64,000 nucleotides of DNA from Allacma fusca (GCA_947179485.1 OX359247.1:28248801-28312800), one strand, 5' to 3'. Shown: positions 1 to 12,090, counted from the first letter of the stretch. Numbers and translations are program-made. Notes: generated by a model from the sequence alone, not told the origin.

Positions 1-11
1 AACTCCTATAG

Positions 12-197
12 TCTACGGAGCTGGGAGCCAGAAGCCATCAGCCAGTATTTAAGTTCCTATCTGAAATAGCTCAGGTTGAGCTTGATACTACCGTTGATTA
101 TACAGGATTTAAGAAATATTATAACATTATAAGAAGCCACAAAGCATCAACACAGTCTCAGAGAGACAAGGTTCTTTTTGAGTCTCTCAGACCTTAA
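12..197 (+). CDS. possible last coding exon of an unknown gene (5' part outside window)
   Basis: An open frame of about 61 codons follows an AG at the very left edge and ends in TAA at 195-197. The peptide includes VFKFLSEIAQVELD and a charged stretch FKKYYNIIRSHK. The composition looks protein-like and hydrophilic, as expected for a C-terminal tail, but I do not recognise the family. The upstream exons would lie outside the window. A 62-codon open frame can arise by chance, so this is a suggestion only. Confidence 0.35.
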   Translation, partial: STELGARSHQPVFKFLSEIAQVELDTTVDYTGFKKYYNIIRSHKASTQSQRDKVLFESLRP

Positions 198-921
198 GAA
201 CCGCTATATACAGAATTTCTCTCACATTTTTTCCATCACTTTCGTTCGTACATACCAAAGGGTACAGTTGAACTCATTGCTACAATACAAAGTCCCGTTG
301 TGCACAGGAAAGTGAGGGAAGGTTGCACTTGTTGCTCACTTGCTGTGTCTCTGTAAGTATTGTAACACTAAAAAAATAGCATGAGCTATTTTTATTTGTA
401 AATTTTTAATGTACTCTTTATGCCCTGAGTCCTTATTCCCAATTTTTAATTCCCTATTAACTACAGCTATTTTGCCCAGGTCTTGAGTCCTGACACTCCT
501 GACACTTTTTCCGTAATTTCCATAGTTAAATGAGACATGTGAGGATGTGAGTCATGAGGGACAAAATTGCTGCTAATTACTTCCTATTTAATTTACAGCT
601 ACATATTAGCACTCCGATTAGTCTGCCATATATGCATAGTCCAAATGCTTCCGAAAAAATATTTACAGCATTAAGTAATTACCGAGAATATATTTATTTA
701 TGACGGCTCTTTTTTATATTTTTATTTACATATGTACATGTGTGTACGTCAAACAGAGGGAACAACAGAACGCCTACACTGTTCTTCATTTGTGTAGCCT
801 CCTTCAGCACGTAAGGACGCAAGTTGGGAGTTACTATAACGTTTAGTAAAAATAATTTAATGTAAGCCGCCTATGGTGTGTCCAACTGCCTGTTGAGTTC
901 ATTGGAAGTGTAATTAAAAAT
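198..921. other. intergenic / UTR stretch
   Basis: AT-rich sequence between the possible terminal exon and the rhomboid gene. It should hold the 3' UTR of the former and the promoter and 5' UTR of the latter. I see no coding exon, RNA gene or clear repeat. Confidence 0.5.
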
Positions 922-3038
922 ATGAGTCGTCCCAGGACACGATATGGGCCAAGCTCGAGGAAAGACCACTCAAATATCCCTTTAAATGAGATTGATCAAG
1001 TAAGGAAATTATTCCGGATTCGTGCCTCCGGTTCTTGTTTTTTTTTTAATTATTTTTATTTATTCCTCATACTATTTATTAATGGTTACGTCGTAACATA
1101 TAAATTCAATGTGATAATTTTTTATAATAAGGAATTAATTAGTTTCCGCGCTGGATATGAATTTTAAGGGTAGTCATTGGAATTATTAGAGGGTGATTTT
1201 AAAAGTTTTTTTTTCTTTAATTATTACAGGATTGGAGACCCATTTTTCGGCAGGTATGTGCCTGTGATTCATCCGAGGATGAGTCATAAATTTTTAAGGA
1301 TTCCCATGTGTTGCATAACTTTGTATTATGTGCTATCTTTTAAAATTGTTTGTTGTTGTGTGTAGTTATAAAGTTAGTTTTTATTTAGTTTGGTTTTGAC
1401 TTATAGTAACTCTTTGATGAATTTAGTACGGCCCGGATAGCAACAATGAGGTTAGTTTAACAGTGATTAAGGCAAAACTGACGAGAGCAGAAAATGATCA
1501 TGGTCTGCCCGAATCAGCTGTGGAGGCTTTGCTATTACGGGCGGATAAGGATCAGAATGGAAAAATCAGTTATATGGAGTTTGTCGACATGGTAGGTTGG
1601 ATTTTGATTGTATTTCATGACCTTGTTAAAAAATTTAAAAAGTTTTTCATGTGGGGGATGAAAGTTCGGGGGGGGGGGGGGTTTGTGACAGTTAAAGTTG
1701 AGTGAGGTTTTTTTTTCAGATAAGGGGTAAAGAGTACGAGGCTATTACAAGACCTTTGATTCGCCGGGCACTCCGGGCAGCGGCATTCACAGTACTCCCA
1801 AAAGACGAACAAGAGCAGTATGACCTTAAATATGGCGATGAGTACTCTTGCATCTTACGTCCACCCATTTTTATGCTCGGTATCAGTATTCTTGAGGTGA
1901 AATAATCAATATGAAATGAGAGCTGGTAGACTTCAGAGTTGAAATATCTATTATTTATAAGATATTGATTTTTGACATTTCAGCTAGCGCTATTCATTTA
2001 TCACGCTGTTAAACTGTATAACATTCATGGGTATATTGGAACTAGTGGCCCTGCTCCGGTGGATTCTAGGCTTATTTATAACCCTAATCGACGGGCTGAA
2101 GCTTGGAGATTTTTAACTTATATGCTTGTTCACTCAGGGTAATATTTTAAAGTATCAATATTATTAAAAAGTATTAACAAAACTATTTTTGTATAATTAT
2201 TATTTATTAATGATGGTGGTTGAGCTACTGCTGACTGTGATCGGATTTGTGATGATAACAAAATAATACAGTTTAAAATTACTAATTAACAGGTACATGC
2301 ACATCACCTTCAATGTTCTTGTTCAGCTAATCCTGGGCATCCCATTAGAGATAGTTCATGAGTGGTGGAGGATCTTAATAGTGTATTTAGCTGGAGTGGC
2401 TGCTGGATCATTGGGGACCTCCATAACTGATCCTCATGTATATTTAGCTGGGGCGTCTGGGGGTGTGTATGCTCTTATTGCAGCTCATTTAGCATCAGTT
2501 GTTTTGGTAAATTAATTTACTACAATTATATGAGTACATTCAGTACTATGTGTTATGTATTATCATTGATCCTTTCAAAATGATAGTTTTGGGAATTTAC
2601 TTTTTACTTTTGTAGGATTAAATTTTACTTTCATTATAATTTAACAGAACTGGTCCGAAATGGAGTTTGGAATTATACGCCTTTTGGCATTCGGAATTTT
2701 CGCAGTTACAGATGTCGGAGTTGCCATATATTATCGGCACGTGGGAGTTGCGACTAATGTATGGAAGATTTTATCTGTTTGAATTCTATTTTATTAAAAT
2801 AATTAAAAACTAAAAGGACGCATGCTTTCTACAGGTTGGCTACGTCGCTCATTTTGCTGGAGCCATGGCAGGACTTCTGGTTGGAGTGGTGGTCCTCAGA
2901 AATTTGAAAAAATTGAAATGGGAAAAAATCGTTTCAGTTATATGCCTGTCAGTTTATATAGTACTGATGATATTTGCAATCACTTGGAATATTTTCTACC
3001 TTCCCCCTGACCCAGACCCCGAAGTTAAAGCCACGTAA
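922..3038 (+). CDS. EF-hand rhomboid intramembrane serine protease (RHBDL / Rhomboid-4 type)
   Basis: Eight exons with consistent phases: 922-999, 1230-1253, 1427-1591, 1720-1896, 1984-2138, 2293-2506, 2648-2758, 2835-3038; 375 aa. The soluble N-terminus carries EF-hand sequence: the second loop (D74-K-D-Q-N-G to E85) is canonical, the first (about residue 35) is degenerate. The membrane protease domain follows, with the HxxFN motif (H203, N207), catalytic Ser in GASGG (S255) and catalytic His in GYVAHFAG (H314). Rhomboids of this class cleave single-pass membrane proteins within the bilayer; the EF-hand suggests calcium control, as shown for fly Rhomboid-4. The start is the first ATG in frame. 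Exon 2 is only 24 nt. The tail after the last helix is short and acidic/proline-rich. The family call is secure; the exact orthologue is not. Confidence 0.93.
1668..1681 (+). repeat. homopolymer run of 14 G
   Basis: Fourteen consecutive G lie inside intron 3 of the rhomboid gene, about 40 nt before the acceptor at 1718-1719. Such runs are error-prone in sequencing and may vary in length. Confidence 0.9.
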
Positions 3039-3175
3039 ATTACTTGAACTCATGCAGCTTTTTCCTGAATCCGTGACATCACATCGCCTTTATATGCTTT
3101 CAGTTGATTTGAAAGTGCCCTTATATTTTTAACGTTATTATTTATAAATACACTATTTTACTATTCAATATATGC

Positions 3176-3181
3176 AATAAA
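3176..3181 (+). terminator. poly(A) signal AATAAA of the rhomboid gene
   Basis: A canonical hexamer lies 138 nt after the rhomboid stop codon. It gives a short 3' UTR, in line with the compact genes here. Confidence 0.6.
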
Positions 3182-4929
3182 TGTCAGAATAATTTGTTGT
3201 TGTAAGATTTAGAAGTGTTAAAGTTTTACATTGACAAGACAAATCTCTAATTTTCAGCATACTTCATTTTCTCAAGTTTACAGTGATTCTGCTAATCATG
3301 AACATTGCTGAAGTACACAAATAGTATCTACATAAGCTAATTTTTTCAATATACAAATCATTTAATGGCACATCCAATCTACACCACTACTACTGTCATA
3401 CTGTTGAACTGGTCATGCTATGCAACGCAAAAATTCCTTTGAATCAAAATCATTATTACACAGCATCACATTCAACTCATTTTTCGTAAAAATCAGCTCT
3501 CGTGTATGTAAGTACACACTAATTGTAAGTTTCTTATCAATTTTGGGGATCCTCCTGTATCCACAACCTCATTTCAGTACATTGAAGGGAACGGAGCAAA
3601 CAGTCACCGTTACGGTATTCTTACGTCATACGTTGAAAACTTTTGGCAAAATAGAAAGCAGTCAAAAGTGAAAGCAAATTAATTGTACCGAGCCATACCT
3701 ACTGCCTACTACTAGCCCTGTCTAAGTGATGTCATCAAAAACGTTACCACATACAAATGTCAAATCAGATGCCACACTGACCCAAGGCATACCAGCATAA
3801 ATTATATCTACTACAAAAAATTATTTGACCACTGTAGCACTAGATACTTGCCAACTTAAATACACATCTAAATACTGATTAATTATAAAAATAACAATTC
3901 AAGTTAAACCCAGTGTTGCCAACGTCCGGTGTCCAGACCATTTAAAATGGTCAATATAAGAATTATGATCCGACCTTACCCCAGGTCCATGGTTCTCAAA
4001 ATATGCAAAATAAATTTTTAACGCAACCCCTTGGAAGGTCTTAAAAACTATTTTTGATAACATACTGAACAATTCTCTGAATAAAAATTGATTATTTTAT
4101 TTTATTTAAGGCTTCTCTGGTCCAAGGCATCTGATCTGGTCAAAATTTCTGGACCTAGACCACAGTTCCATAAAATGTGAAGCAAAGAACTTCGCATAAA
4201 AAATGGTCCGCAACTGCCACTGCCAAGCCCTCAGGGCGTGGGTCAACATAGAGCACCTTTGGGTCAGAGCAGCCCTTGCCGGTTAGCCCTCAAGACGTGA
4301 GCCACCTTCGAGCCCTTTGGGTCACAACAATCATATCAACCATAGCCGGCCAACCTATATGGTGCCTATTGGTCCACAGGAAGGCAGGAAGGATAGCCCG
4401 CCACCCTAGAGCCTATCGGCGTTAACGTTATACGTAAATGACCCCTTGAACGGATAGCCAACGCAAAGTTAAAAATTGCGCTATAGCAATCCACGTGGCA
4501 TTATTGGTATCCCACTCGAATCTTCTTCCTGTAAAGACTCAATGGTTCAGTCCTCATCTCCTCAGTCAATACAAATTAAGTTTATCATTCATCCGATTTG
4601 AAGTCAATTGGTGATTATCAAAAGTGAAAGGGCGTCTTGTCTGTAATATTTAGTGAATCCTTAAAACTCTGAATTACTTTTAAATAAAAATCCGACATTG
4701 TTGGCCTTATTGTAGTACTACGGGGTAATTGTTAGTGTGTTCAATTATAAAATATTTTATTCGAGCTCGTTCGTGAATGTCTAGTTGATTGGAGCTGTGG
4801 TGACTGTTTAGACTTGACTTTTATTTCAAAGTTTTTATTTTCTCGGCTGTAAAACGGTTCTAACAACTTGACTGAGCTTAGTGTATTCCTTGGGAAAAAT
4901 TTAAGCACATTTTTAAAACAAGAATCGAA
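3182..4929. other. intergenic stretch upstream of ZC3H14
   Basis: AT-rich DNA with one GC-richer island at about 4200-4430 (see the degenerate repeat). A near-perfect 17-nt palindrome built on GACCATTT sits at 3936-3952, and several copies of CTGGTC/GACCAG lie between 3930 and 4170, which may be the remains of an old transposable element. No coding exon is convincing. The last few hundred bases should hold the ZC3H14 promoter and 5' UTR. Confidence 0.5.
4221..4430. repeat. degenerate tandem repeat, unit about 50-55 nt
   Basis: Two adjacent units align: TGCCAAGCCCTCAGGGCGTG (from about 4221) and TGCCGGTTAGCCCTCAAGAC (from about 4277). Both end near CTTTGGGTCA. Two further, more diverged units seem to start with ATAGCC near 4342 and 4393. 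The stretch is clearly richer in G and C than its surroundings. It could be a decayed satellite or part of a transposon. Confidence 0.5.
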
Positions 4930-7900
4930 ATGGAGTTGGATGTGTCCAAGAAAGTTAGAGTAAGTGTGAGTATTTAAAAGTCATTGCTCTTGATATTTAA
5001 GGTTGAAAAAAGGTCAGGGGGGGGTGAGCTGCCTTTATTGTATGATGATGTGATTTGTTTGTGGATTAAGTGCAGAGTAATTGAAATGGGATGGTTTATG
5101 AGAATGAAGGATTTATGTTTTATTTTGTCACTACTTGTAGACGGCGATCAAAGCCAAACTTCTGGAGTTGGGTGTTCATGTGGGTAAGATATTTTTGATT
5201 GTTTTGGATTGATTTCGTTACTTTTGGGGTTTTTAGGTTTTGAGTATGGAGTTGTAGGTGTTTGGATTATAGTATTATTGGAGAAACGATAGTTACTGAT
5301 TTTTTGCTTTGATTGTGTGTTTGAACTCGGGAAGATGAGGAGTTACCGGACTATATAATGATACTGATTGCGAATCGTCGAAGTAAGGAACAAATGGAAG
5401 AAGATTTGGGTTTGTTTTTGAGTGAGAATACTCTCAAATTCACTTCTTGGCTACATCAAGTCCTGAAGAAGTTGCAGGAGGTAACAACATCAGCCCCTGC
5501 TGTTAAGTCTGCGGGTAATGCTGCGCCAGCAGTAGTGTCGGCACCAGGAGCAAATAAGAAGCCCCAAGAGGAACCACCACGGCCGGAAAAAATTGTAGAC
5601 AGTAAAGTAGTGACAGTGAAAACAGCTCCGGTGCCAAAGGAGGTGGAGACCAAAGGAAGTAGTAATAACAAGCGTAGGAAGGTAGAGAGTGAGCCTTTAA
5701 AAGAGACTCAAGGAGAGGAAGAGGAATCTAAGTCACCGACTTCCAAGAAGCTTAAAATTTCACGTCAACCGGTAATTAGTCCAGTTAAGTCTGATGACAG
5801 CATGAAGCGACAGCCCCCTGAGGAAAACTGGGATTTAGAAGTGTCTCACCCGGTAAAGCCATTTAAATTTGAATCAAGGAGATCCGCAAAAGAAAATCCT
5901 ACAAAAGTTCAAAGTAGTATTACTGTCGTAAATGCTAAGCCCAATAGAAGTAAGTCACCCGTGAGCGCTCCCGCATCTCGTCGGATCGAAAAATCTCGTT
6001 CACCTGTGAAATTAGATCGATCACCTACAACTAAGAAAGGTCGCAATTCACCTGTTAGTGTTCCTTCCAAAAGAAGGTATTCATCCTCTCAAAGGGACCG
6101 CAGCTCATCTCCAGGATTTAAGAAGAGTATTAGAAACTCTCGAAAAAGTAGTAGGTCCCGGTCCCGTTCTGGATCCCCCACCACAAAAGCTCGAAAGTCT
6201 TTGAGGTCCCTGGTAGCTGTTGTCAAACGTCACAATGAGCTAAATGCTCTCAAAGATGAAGAGTATAACCCGAATCGTCCTCAGGTAACCTCCGCTTCAG
6301 TCGCAAGCGTCGTTCATGTCACTCCTAGACCCAAACGAGCCACGAAGCAAGAGGGGGGCAGTAACAAGTTGTTATTTCGTGCCTTAGCCGATGCCCAAAA
6401 GTCAATCGCAAGTCACTCAGCCAGTGCAAAGGTTCTCAGTGGTGATAAGGATAAAGAGAAAAACGATACTACGGAAAGCACTAAATTTGACAGCAAGCAG
6501 AGGAAATCTTCCGAATCTTCAAATTCTAAATCGGTAAAGACCGATGAAGAAAGGTCGCAAAGGACGGAGGCGAAAACAAACAAGCCATCAATCAAAGATC
6601 GCTTGGGATACCGACTTGGAACCAGGGTTCCAGTAGCGCAAAGGCTAGGTTAGTTATACTAATTTTATAGATTTTATACTGGGTTTTAGATTTGCCTTCT
6701 AGTATTTGGGGTTTCATTACAAATTTAATCTTCAAAATTACAGCGGATGCTCCACGCCATCAAGATCTAGAATCAGAAGAGTATGCCGATGACTTCTTAC
6801 CAGACGGAGAAGATAACTACAAGTCCATTATAATAAATGTCCCAACTTCCAAAGATTCTAAAGAGCGTAGCGTCCATCTTGGTAAGTCTTCTTCTTGCAT
6901 TTGGACAGTTAAATTGTATGATAAGGTGTATTATGGGCTTTTAAATTGCCCATGTTTTCCATTAACTGTGTTTAGCTTTGTCAAGATTTAAAAGTGGCAG
7001 TAATAATTATGGATTAATATTGATTTCAGAGGATGAATCTAAACGCTCTGCACAAGGTTCTGGTATGGAGGAACCAAAAAGACTTTCCATTCAAGTTAAT
7101 GTAGACTCAGATGATACATCTTCTTCAGAAGACGAACTGGAAATTCAGCCTGGACCCAGTGAAGATTTGAATCTAGAGCCGAAGGATACTCAAGCCGAAA
7201 ATAAAGAACTTAGTCCCGGCTCGAACAGGAAGAAAGAAGAAAGTTCCGAAAGTGAGGAGGAAGCTAGACCAGAGTCGGTACGAAGTCATCCAGAAACAGG
7301 GAAAAGCAGCCCAAATGAAGAAAGCTCCAGCAAGGAACTACTTTTAGATGAAACCAGCAAGCACAGCGAGGAGCTGGAAATTGAAGAGTATGAGGAAATT
7401 GAAGAGGAGGAAGATGACGAGGAGTACGACGTAGTCATTCAGGAAAGGAATATAGCCCTTCCTGACCCCGGCGAGTATGACTCTGGACGTAAAGACAAGA
7501 ACGACATGGAAGTGGAGAATGAAGCTGCTGCTATGGACATTACAGACAGCAAGGATTGCAATAACGCTGCGATTGACATGGAGGACGGCGGTTCGCCCGA
7601 AAACGTTAGATACCCGTTGAATCTAAGGTCTTTCAATCATGGTGATACCAAGTTTGTAGTCACAATGGATGGAACCGACGGTTAGTTTTTAGTAATTGTC
7701 CTATCTTGTGGTGTTGATATCCCAAACTAAGAATATATTTTGTTATTTATAAGATTCCTTATTAGTTTTATTGTGTGATGATTCTTTATTTTACCTTTAG
7801 TTTTTATCATTCATCCCCTTCGTATACTTTCTTTTGAATGTTTTTACGTATCCCTATCAAATAATATTTATCCAGTTATTTTGTCTTCTACATTCCAGAT

Positions 7901-8647
7901 CCGTACTATTCTAATGAGGAACTAATGGAAACAAACGATGTGCCGCTTCGTGGTACGGGAGACTTGAGACATCGAATTTCTAGGTCGATCCTCGCGTCGA
8001 AAGTTTACCCCACTGGACTATCTCCTCCTGCAATGCCTGCGTTTCATCAAGCAAGACCATTTTTGCCGATAACCGGAGCTCCACGTCCATTCAGTGGCCC
8101 CGTGACCTCAGTAGCAGCGGCACCCCAATGTAAATACTGGCCCGAGTGCACTTTTAAGGATAAGTGCATTTACCCTCACCCTAAATGCAAGTTTGGAGAG
8201 AATTGTACGAAACCTCAGTGTCCCTATAAACATGATAGTGGTGTGTTCGGGAATGGCAGTGGCAGTAATACTGAAGCACATGCGAGTACCAAGGGAAGCA
8301 ATGAAAACAATGAGGGGAAAATTCAGTGCAAATTTTTCCCTAAGTGCCACTCCATGTCCTGTCAATTTTACCATCCAAGTCCTTGTCGATTTGGAGTGGG
8401 GTGCACGGATGCAAAGTGTAAGAATTTTCATCCGGGACAGACAGTGGGTCAACAAAGATCCAAAAATAAATTATTTGGGGCAGTAACAAGACCAAAATCT
8501 TACAGAGCCCCACCACCTGCGGCACACCTTCTACGATGGAAAGCGCCGTCGGCTTCCTCTGTTCCAGTACTAGCAGACAACAAACAAGGCAGTATTGTTG
8601 ACGATAGTTTAACAGGATTGGTTGACGCGTCGGCTTCTACTGCCTGA
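4930..8647 (+). CDS. ZC3H14: ZC3H14 / Nab2-like nuclear poly(A)-binding zinc-finger protein
   Basis: Six exons: 4930-4959, 5141-5183, 5335-6648, 6744-6881, 7030-7680, 7899-8647; 974 aa. Residues 1-70 form the PWI-like N-terminal fold of the family (AIKAKLLELGV, DEELPDYIM, MEEDLGLFL, FTSWLHQVL). Then come a long basic, Ser/Arg-rich middle with many SP sites and KR-type nuclear signals, a very acidic Glu-rich block (exon 5), and tandem CCCH fingers at residues 803-819, 822-837, 869-884 and 888-903. The family binds poly(A) through these fingers, limits tail length and acts in nuclear mRNA processing. Animal members normally have five fingers; only four are visible, the first appearing to be a fusion of fingers 1 and 2. 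The ATG at 4930 matches the family N-terminus. The acceptor before exon 3 is weak, but its phase is confirmed by protein similarity. Confidence 0.95.
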
Positions 8648-10035
8648 ATATTTCATTGTTAAACATTAACTATAGATATTGATAATACTTTATATGCAGA
8701 TACTGTATGTAGCAAAACAACAATTTGAAGAAAAAGTCAAAGAATATCATTTGTATATAAACAGTTATGTGAAGTGTTTACAAATATTCAAAGTAATATA
8801 AGAATTGTAACGACGTGGTGTAGATGCAATTGTTATACTTACCCATCACGCTCTGTTGTTACCTTACGAATTGAATTATTATTGCTAGGTATACATACCT
8901 TGCATGTTATTACTTATTACTAATTTGCTGTGTAGCTGCGTTTTCACTGTAAGTTTTATTTGGGAGGTTTAAAAAAGTTATTGCGTTGCATTATTACATA
9001 TAGTGTGAAGACATTAAAGAAAATAATAATTATGAAAAATTCTCAATAATAAGCTATTAATTTTGATGACTATGCTGTCTTCGTAATATCTGTCTATATT
9101 GAAGGAAATGAAAAGAAATAATAAAGTTATTACTGATCATTTTAGATAAACAAATAAACACCGATCAAACGAGATAGTCGAACAATCTGTAAATCTGTAT
9201 TCTCACTCGTTTATTTATTAACGCTAATATAGGGTTTTACGTAAATGGTAATGACTCGGCACTGGACTATAATAAATTGTCTTCTATAGTCAAACATACA
9301 GCACTTATGTTTACAAACTAAATTGTGATTATACAATAATTAAATGAATAGTCATAGTAATCATTACTCTATGACTGAATTTACAAAATATATTGTATAT
9401 TTGTGTGGAACAACTAATCAGTACTATTTTAACACTACAAAATACAACAAACTTTTAAGCTTATAAAATGTTCTTCGCATAAAAATGTCTGTCTACACAT
9501 TTACATATTTTCTTCTTTTCAACCTGGGATGAATAATTTCTGAAATAACAATAATCTGACGAACAAGAATAATTGTAAGGCCAGTTATGCGACATTCTGA
9601 AATCTTAAAAATATCCACTACCAAATTGTGGTCTTCTAACTTTATATTTTACACAACAGGTTCTGCTGACGGTGTACAAATAGGTTTTCAAGGTTTAGAT
9701 GAACACTAGGTGTAAGTGTTCTTTTGGGCAAATAAACAAGTTTTGTTCGATGTTTGGTTGTTAAAAATTTCATACCTCTAAAGTACTTATGCATAATCAC
9801 TTCAAATAAGCGAAAAAGTAACAGGATTTGTCAGTTTAATGCAATTTAATCGATTGGAACATGTTCAGTTTTAAGTAAGTAAGCGTAAATGTATTTTCAA
9901 CTAGTACGGAGGGAGGTAATTATATAAAGACAGTAGACCAAACGCGGATAAATTTGTGCGTCAGCGCTTGCTTACAGCTACGAATGATTACATAATATAT
10001 ATTGAGCTTACCATAAAACATCACGTTGAGTATAT
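8648..10035. other. 3' UTR of ZC3H14 and convergent intergenic DNA
   Basis: AT-rich sequence. The first 480 nt or so, up to AATAAA at 9120-9125, is likely ZC3H14 3' UTR. The remainder, up to the EI24 poly(A) signal, shows no coding or RNA feature. Confidence 0.5.
9120..9125 (+). terminator. likely poly(A) signal AATAAA of ZC3H14
   Basis: First canonical hexamer on the plus strand after the ZC3H14 stop, about 470 nt downstream. Confidence 0.5.
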
Positions 10036-10041
10036 TTTATT
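10036..10041 (-). terminator. poly(A) signal of EI24
   Basis: TTTATT on the plus strand reads AATAAA on the minus strand, only 27 nt after the EI24 stop codon. The 3' UTR is therefore very short. Confidence 0.6.
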
Positions 10042-10067
10042 TATGAAATAATAATAATCATGGACGT

Positions 10068-11949
10068 TTACTGCTTCCGTATTCTCTGCTGCTGACTTTG
10101 CAGGGAAGACTGCGGCTGTGCTGGTTGCGGCCGAGTTCCCTTTGGATCCCGTGAAGACATGGACTTGCTGAAGAAAGCGTTGGAAATACCCACGACGAAG
10201 GAGAACAACTGCAAACGTCGGCTGCTATGAAAATGAAATGCCAAAATTGAGTATCTCTTGATGTGTTATAGTACACATATAACATTTTATACTATAGGTG
10301 ACATCAAAATACATATGACAATCAAAATATAGAAATGCACTTACTTGATGTTATGGACCGGTTCCGCTTCATTCCCGCTAATAATAAACAAAGGGAAAAA
10401 GACAGAAAAGAGGAAGCCACTTATAATCAAATCCCCTGGCCACCAAGTAAGAAGCGTGAGTGGAAGCCCAAAACCAAGAAAGTAAGGCCAATTGGTCTCA
10501 AGAAAAGAGAGTCTTTGATGAAGCGGCCAACCCATATGTATCCATTTGTATTCAAAAGAATACAGAGAGTAAAGCAGGCACATGTGAAAAATGTACAGAC
10601 CATCCGCTACTCCGTACAGTGGAACTAAACTCACGAGCCAAGCCTGGAAAACAGTCAATTTTATTTAGTTTGCTCTTGCTTAAGAATAATGTCTCTTGCT
10701 ATTTAATGATAAAATCTTAGCAATGCAATAATAAAAAATGAATAAGTTTACCTGCACGAGAAATAGCAGCTGTATAATGAAGGAAAATAGATTGTCAGCA
10801 AGAATTGTGCTTAGCGATGCTAAGCCTTTTGGTCGACCTACGGAGTATCTGTAAGCTAAGGTGCTGATATCCTGCAAACAAGGATTGAAAGCACAAATTA
10901 ATATGAATAAATGTATCGTTTTGAAGAAAGTTACGATTGCACTGAAAACAGTTCACAGAACGCGATTTAGCTTCACAACTCACATTGGCGTAATTATTTA
11001 CAGCTAATACAAAAGATTTCATGACATTACCTGAAACCACAATGCATTAACAATTCGGCTAAGGAAGAACAAAGGCAAGACCCAAAGTGAGTCGAATGTC
11101 AGATGCAAGAGATACTTGAGCCAATACCAAGTGGAACTGGATTCATAACCAAATATTGTTGCTAGAATTATCTGTAATGAGTTAATAAAATATGTCCAGA
11201 TGGCTTTACAATTTACAAAACCAGCTTTCAGAGATCAAATATCCACTTATACTCTTCCCAAGAGGACACATTAAACTTACCTGAAGACATGGCAGAATCA
11301 AATGATTGAAAACAATCATGGAAAATCCAAAAACTACTCCATTTAGTCCGCAACAGTGTGCTACTCTATGTAAAAGTCTTGGTTCCCTAATAAGCAAATC
11401 CACCAATTATGAGCTCTCTTTTTATTCAATCGGAAACGAGGTTGAAACATTTCTGTTTAAATAATCCATGACTACTTACTCTTTGGTTGAGCTATGCGAG
11501 TGGATAGGTGAGGGCTTTTTCCGAAGTTCTTGAAACTTGCCCTGTGTTCTTTGACTGTGCTGCAATACATTCATGAAATGAACATGAAAACTACTAACCT
11601 CTCCCCCCAGTCTCCCCTCAAAAATATTAAATTAATGTTGAAAATGCATGCATCAATTAATTCACGCTCTGCACAACCAATTCAAATGCTTCATTATTTC
11701 CAACTAAGTTTTCCCTTTAAAAATATGAAGCATAATCCCAAAATAAATATCTACTTACAAATTCTCTCTGGCGAGAATCCAAAATAAAGAGCTTGTAAAT
11801 CCCCTTCAAGCTGTCCAAACATCCTTGGGCAATGGATATACTTACTTGCTACAAAAGAAAAATAAATTGAAGCTTACTTCAGACAATTATACCGAAGCGA
11901 CAAAATACCAGAAGAATTCATCATAAAATCAAATTACCTGAATACTCAT
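10068..11949 (-). CDS. EI24: EI24 (etoposide-induced 2.4) ER membrane protein
   Basis: Eight coding exons, read right to left: 11949-11938 (MSIQ only), 11848-11759, 11559-11480, 11386-11281, 11171-11031, 10871-10752, 10643-10345, 10224-10068; 334 aa, close to the usual 340 or so. Recognised by LWVLPLFFLSRIVNALWFQDI, HQRLSFLETNWPYFLGFGLPL and FPLFIISGNEAEP. The N-terminus is polar and basic; several hydrophobic segments follow, as in this multi-pass ER protein. EI24 works in basal autophagy, and the vertebrate gene is p53-induced and growth-suppressing. All phases agree. The first coding exon of 12 nt is small but is followed by a GTAATT donor; a 5' non-coding part of the same exon precedes it. 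The C-terminal tail is Gln/Ser-rich. The gene converges on ZC3H14. Confidence 0.93.
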
Positions 11950-12066
11950 TCTACACTATACAGAAGTAGCATATCATGGGGGTATTTAATTTAACTAATT
12001 TGGGAAAAGTGCAGGTACACCAAAGTATTTCCTAGTGCTCAATATTATTTAAAAATATATATTCAA

Positions 12067-12072
12067 TTTATT
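12067..12072 (-). terminator. possible minus-strand poly(A) signal
   Basis: TTTATT on plus (AATAAA on minus), about 20 nt after the stop of the possible terminal exon at 12091-12278. Confidence 0.35.
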
Positions 12073-12090
12073 TTCGATGTGAGTCTGTAG

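Noticed and set aside
8108..8455. Minus-strand 115-aa frame
   Set aside because: Shadow of the ZC3H14 zinc-finger exon.
10335..10628. Plus-strand 97-aa basic frame
   Set aside because: It is the reverse of the EI24 exon 10643-10345, which matches the family closely and is in phase with its neighbours.
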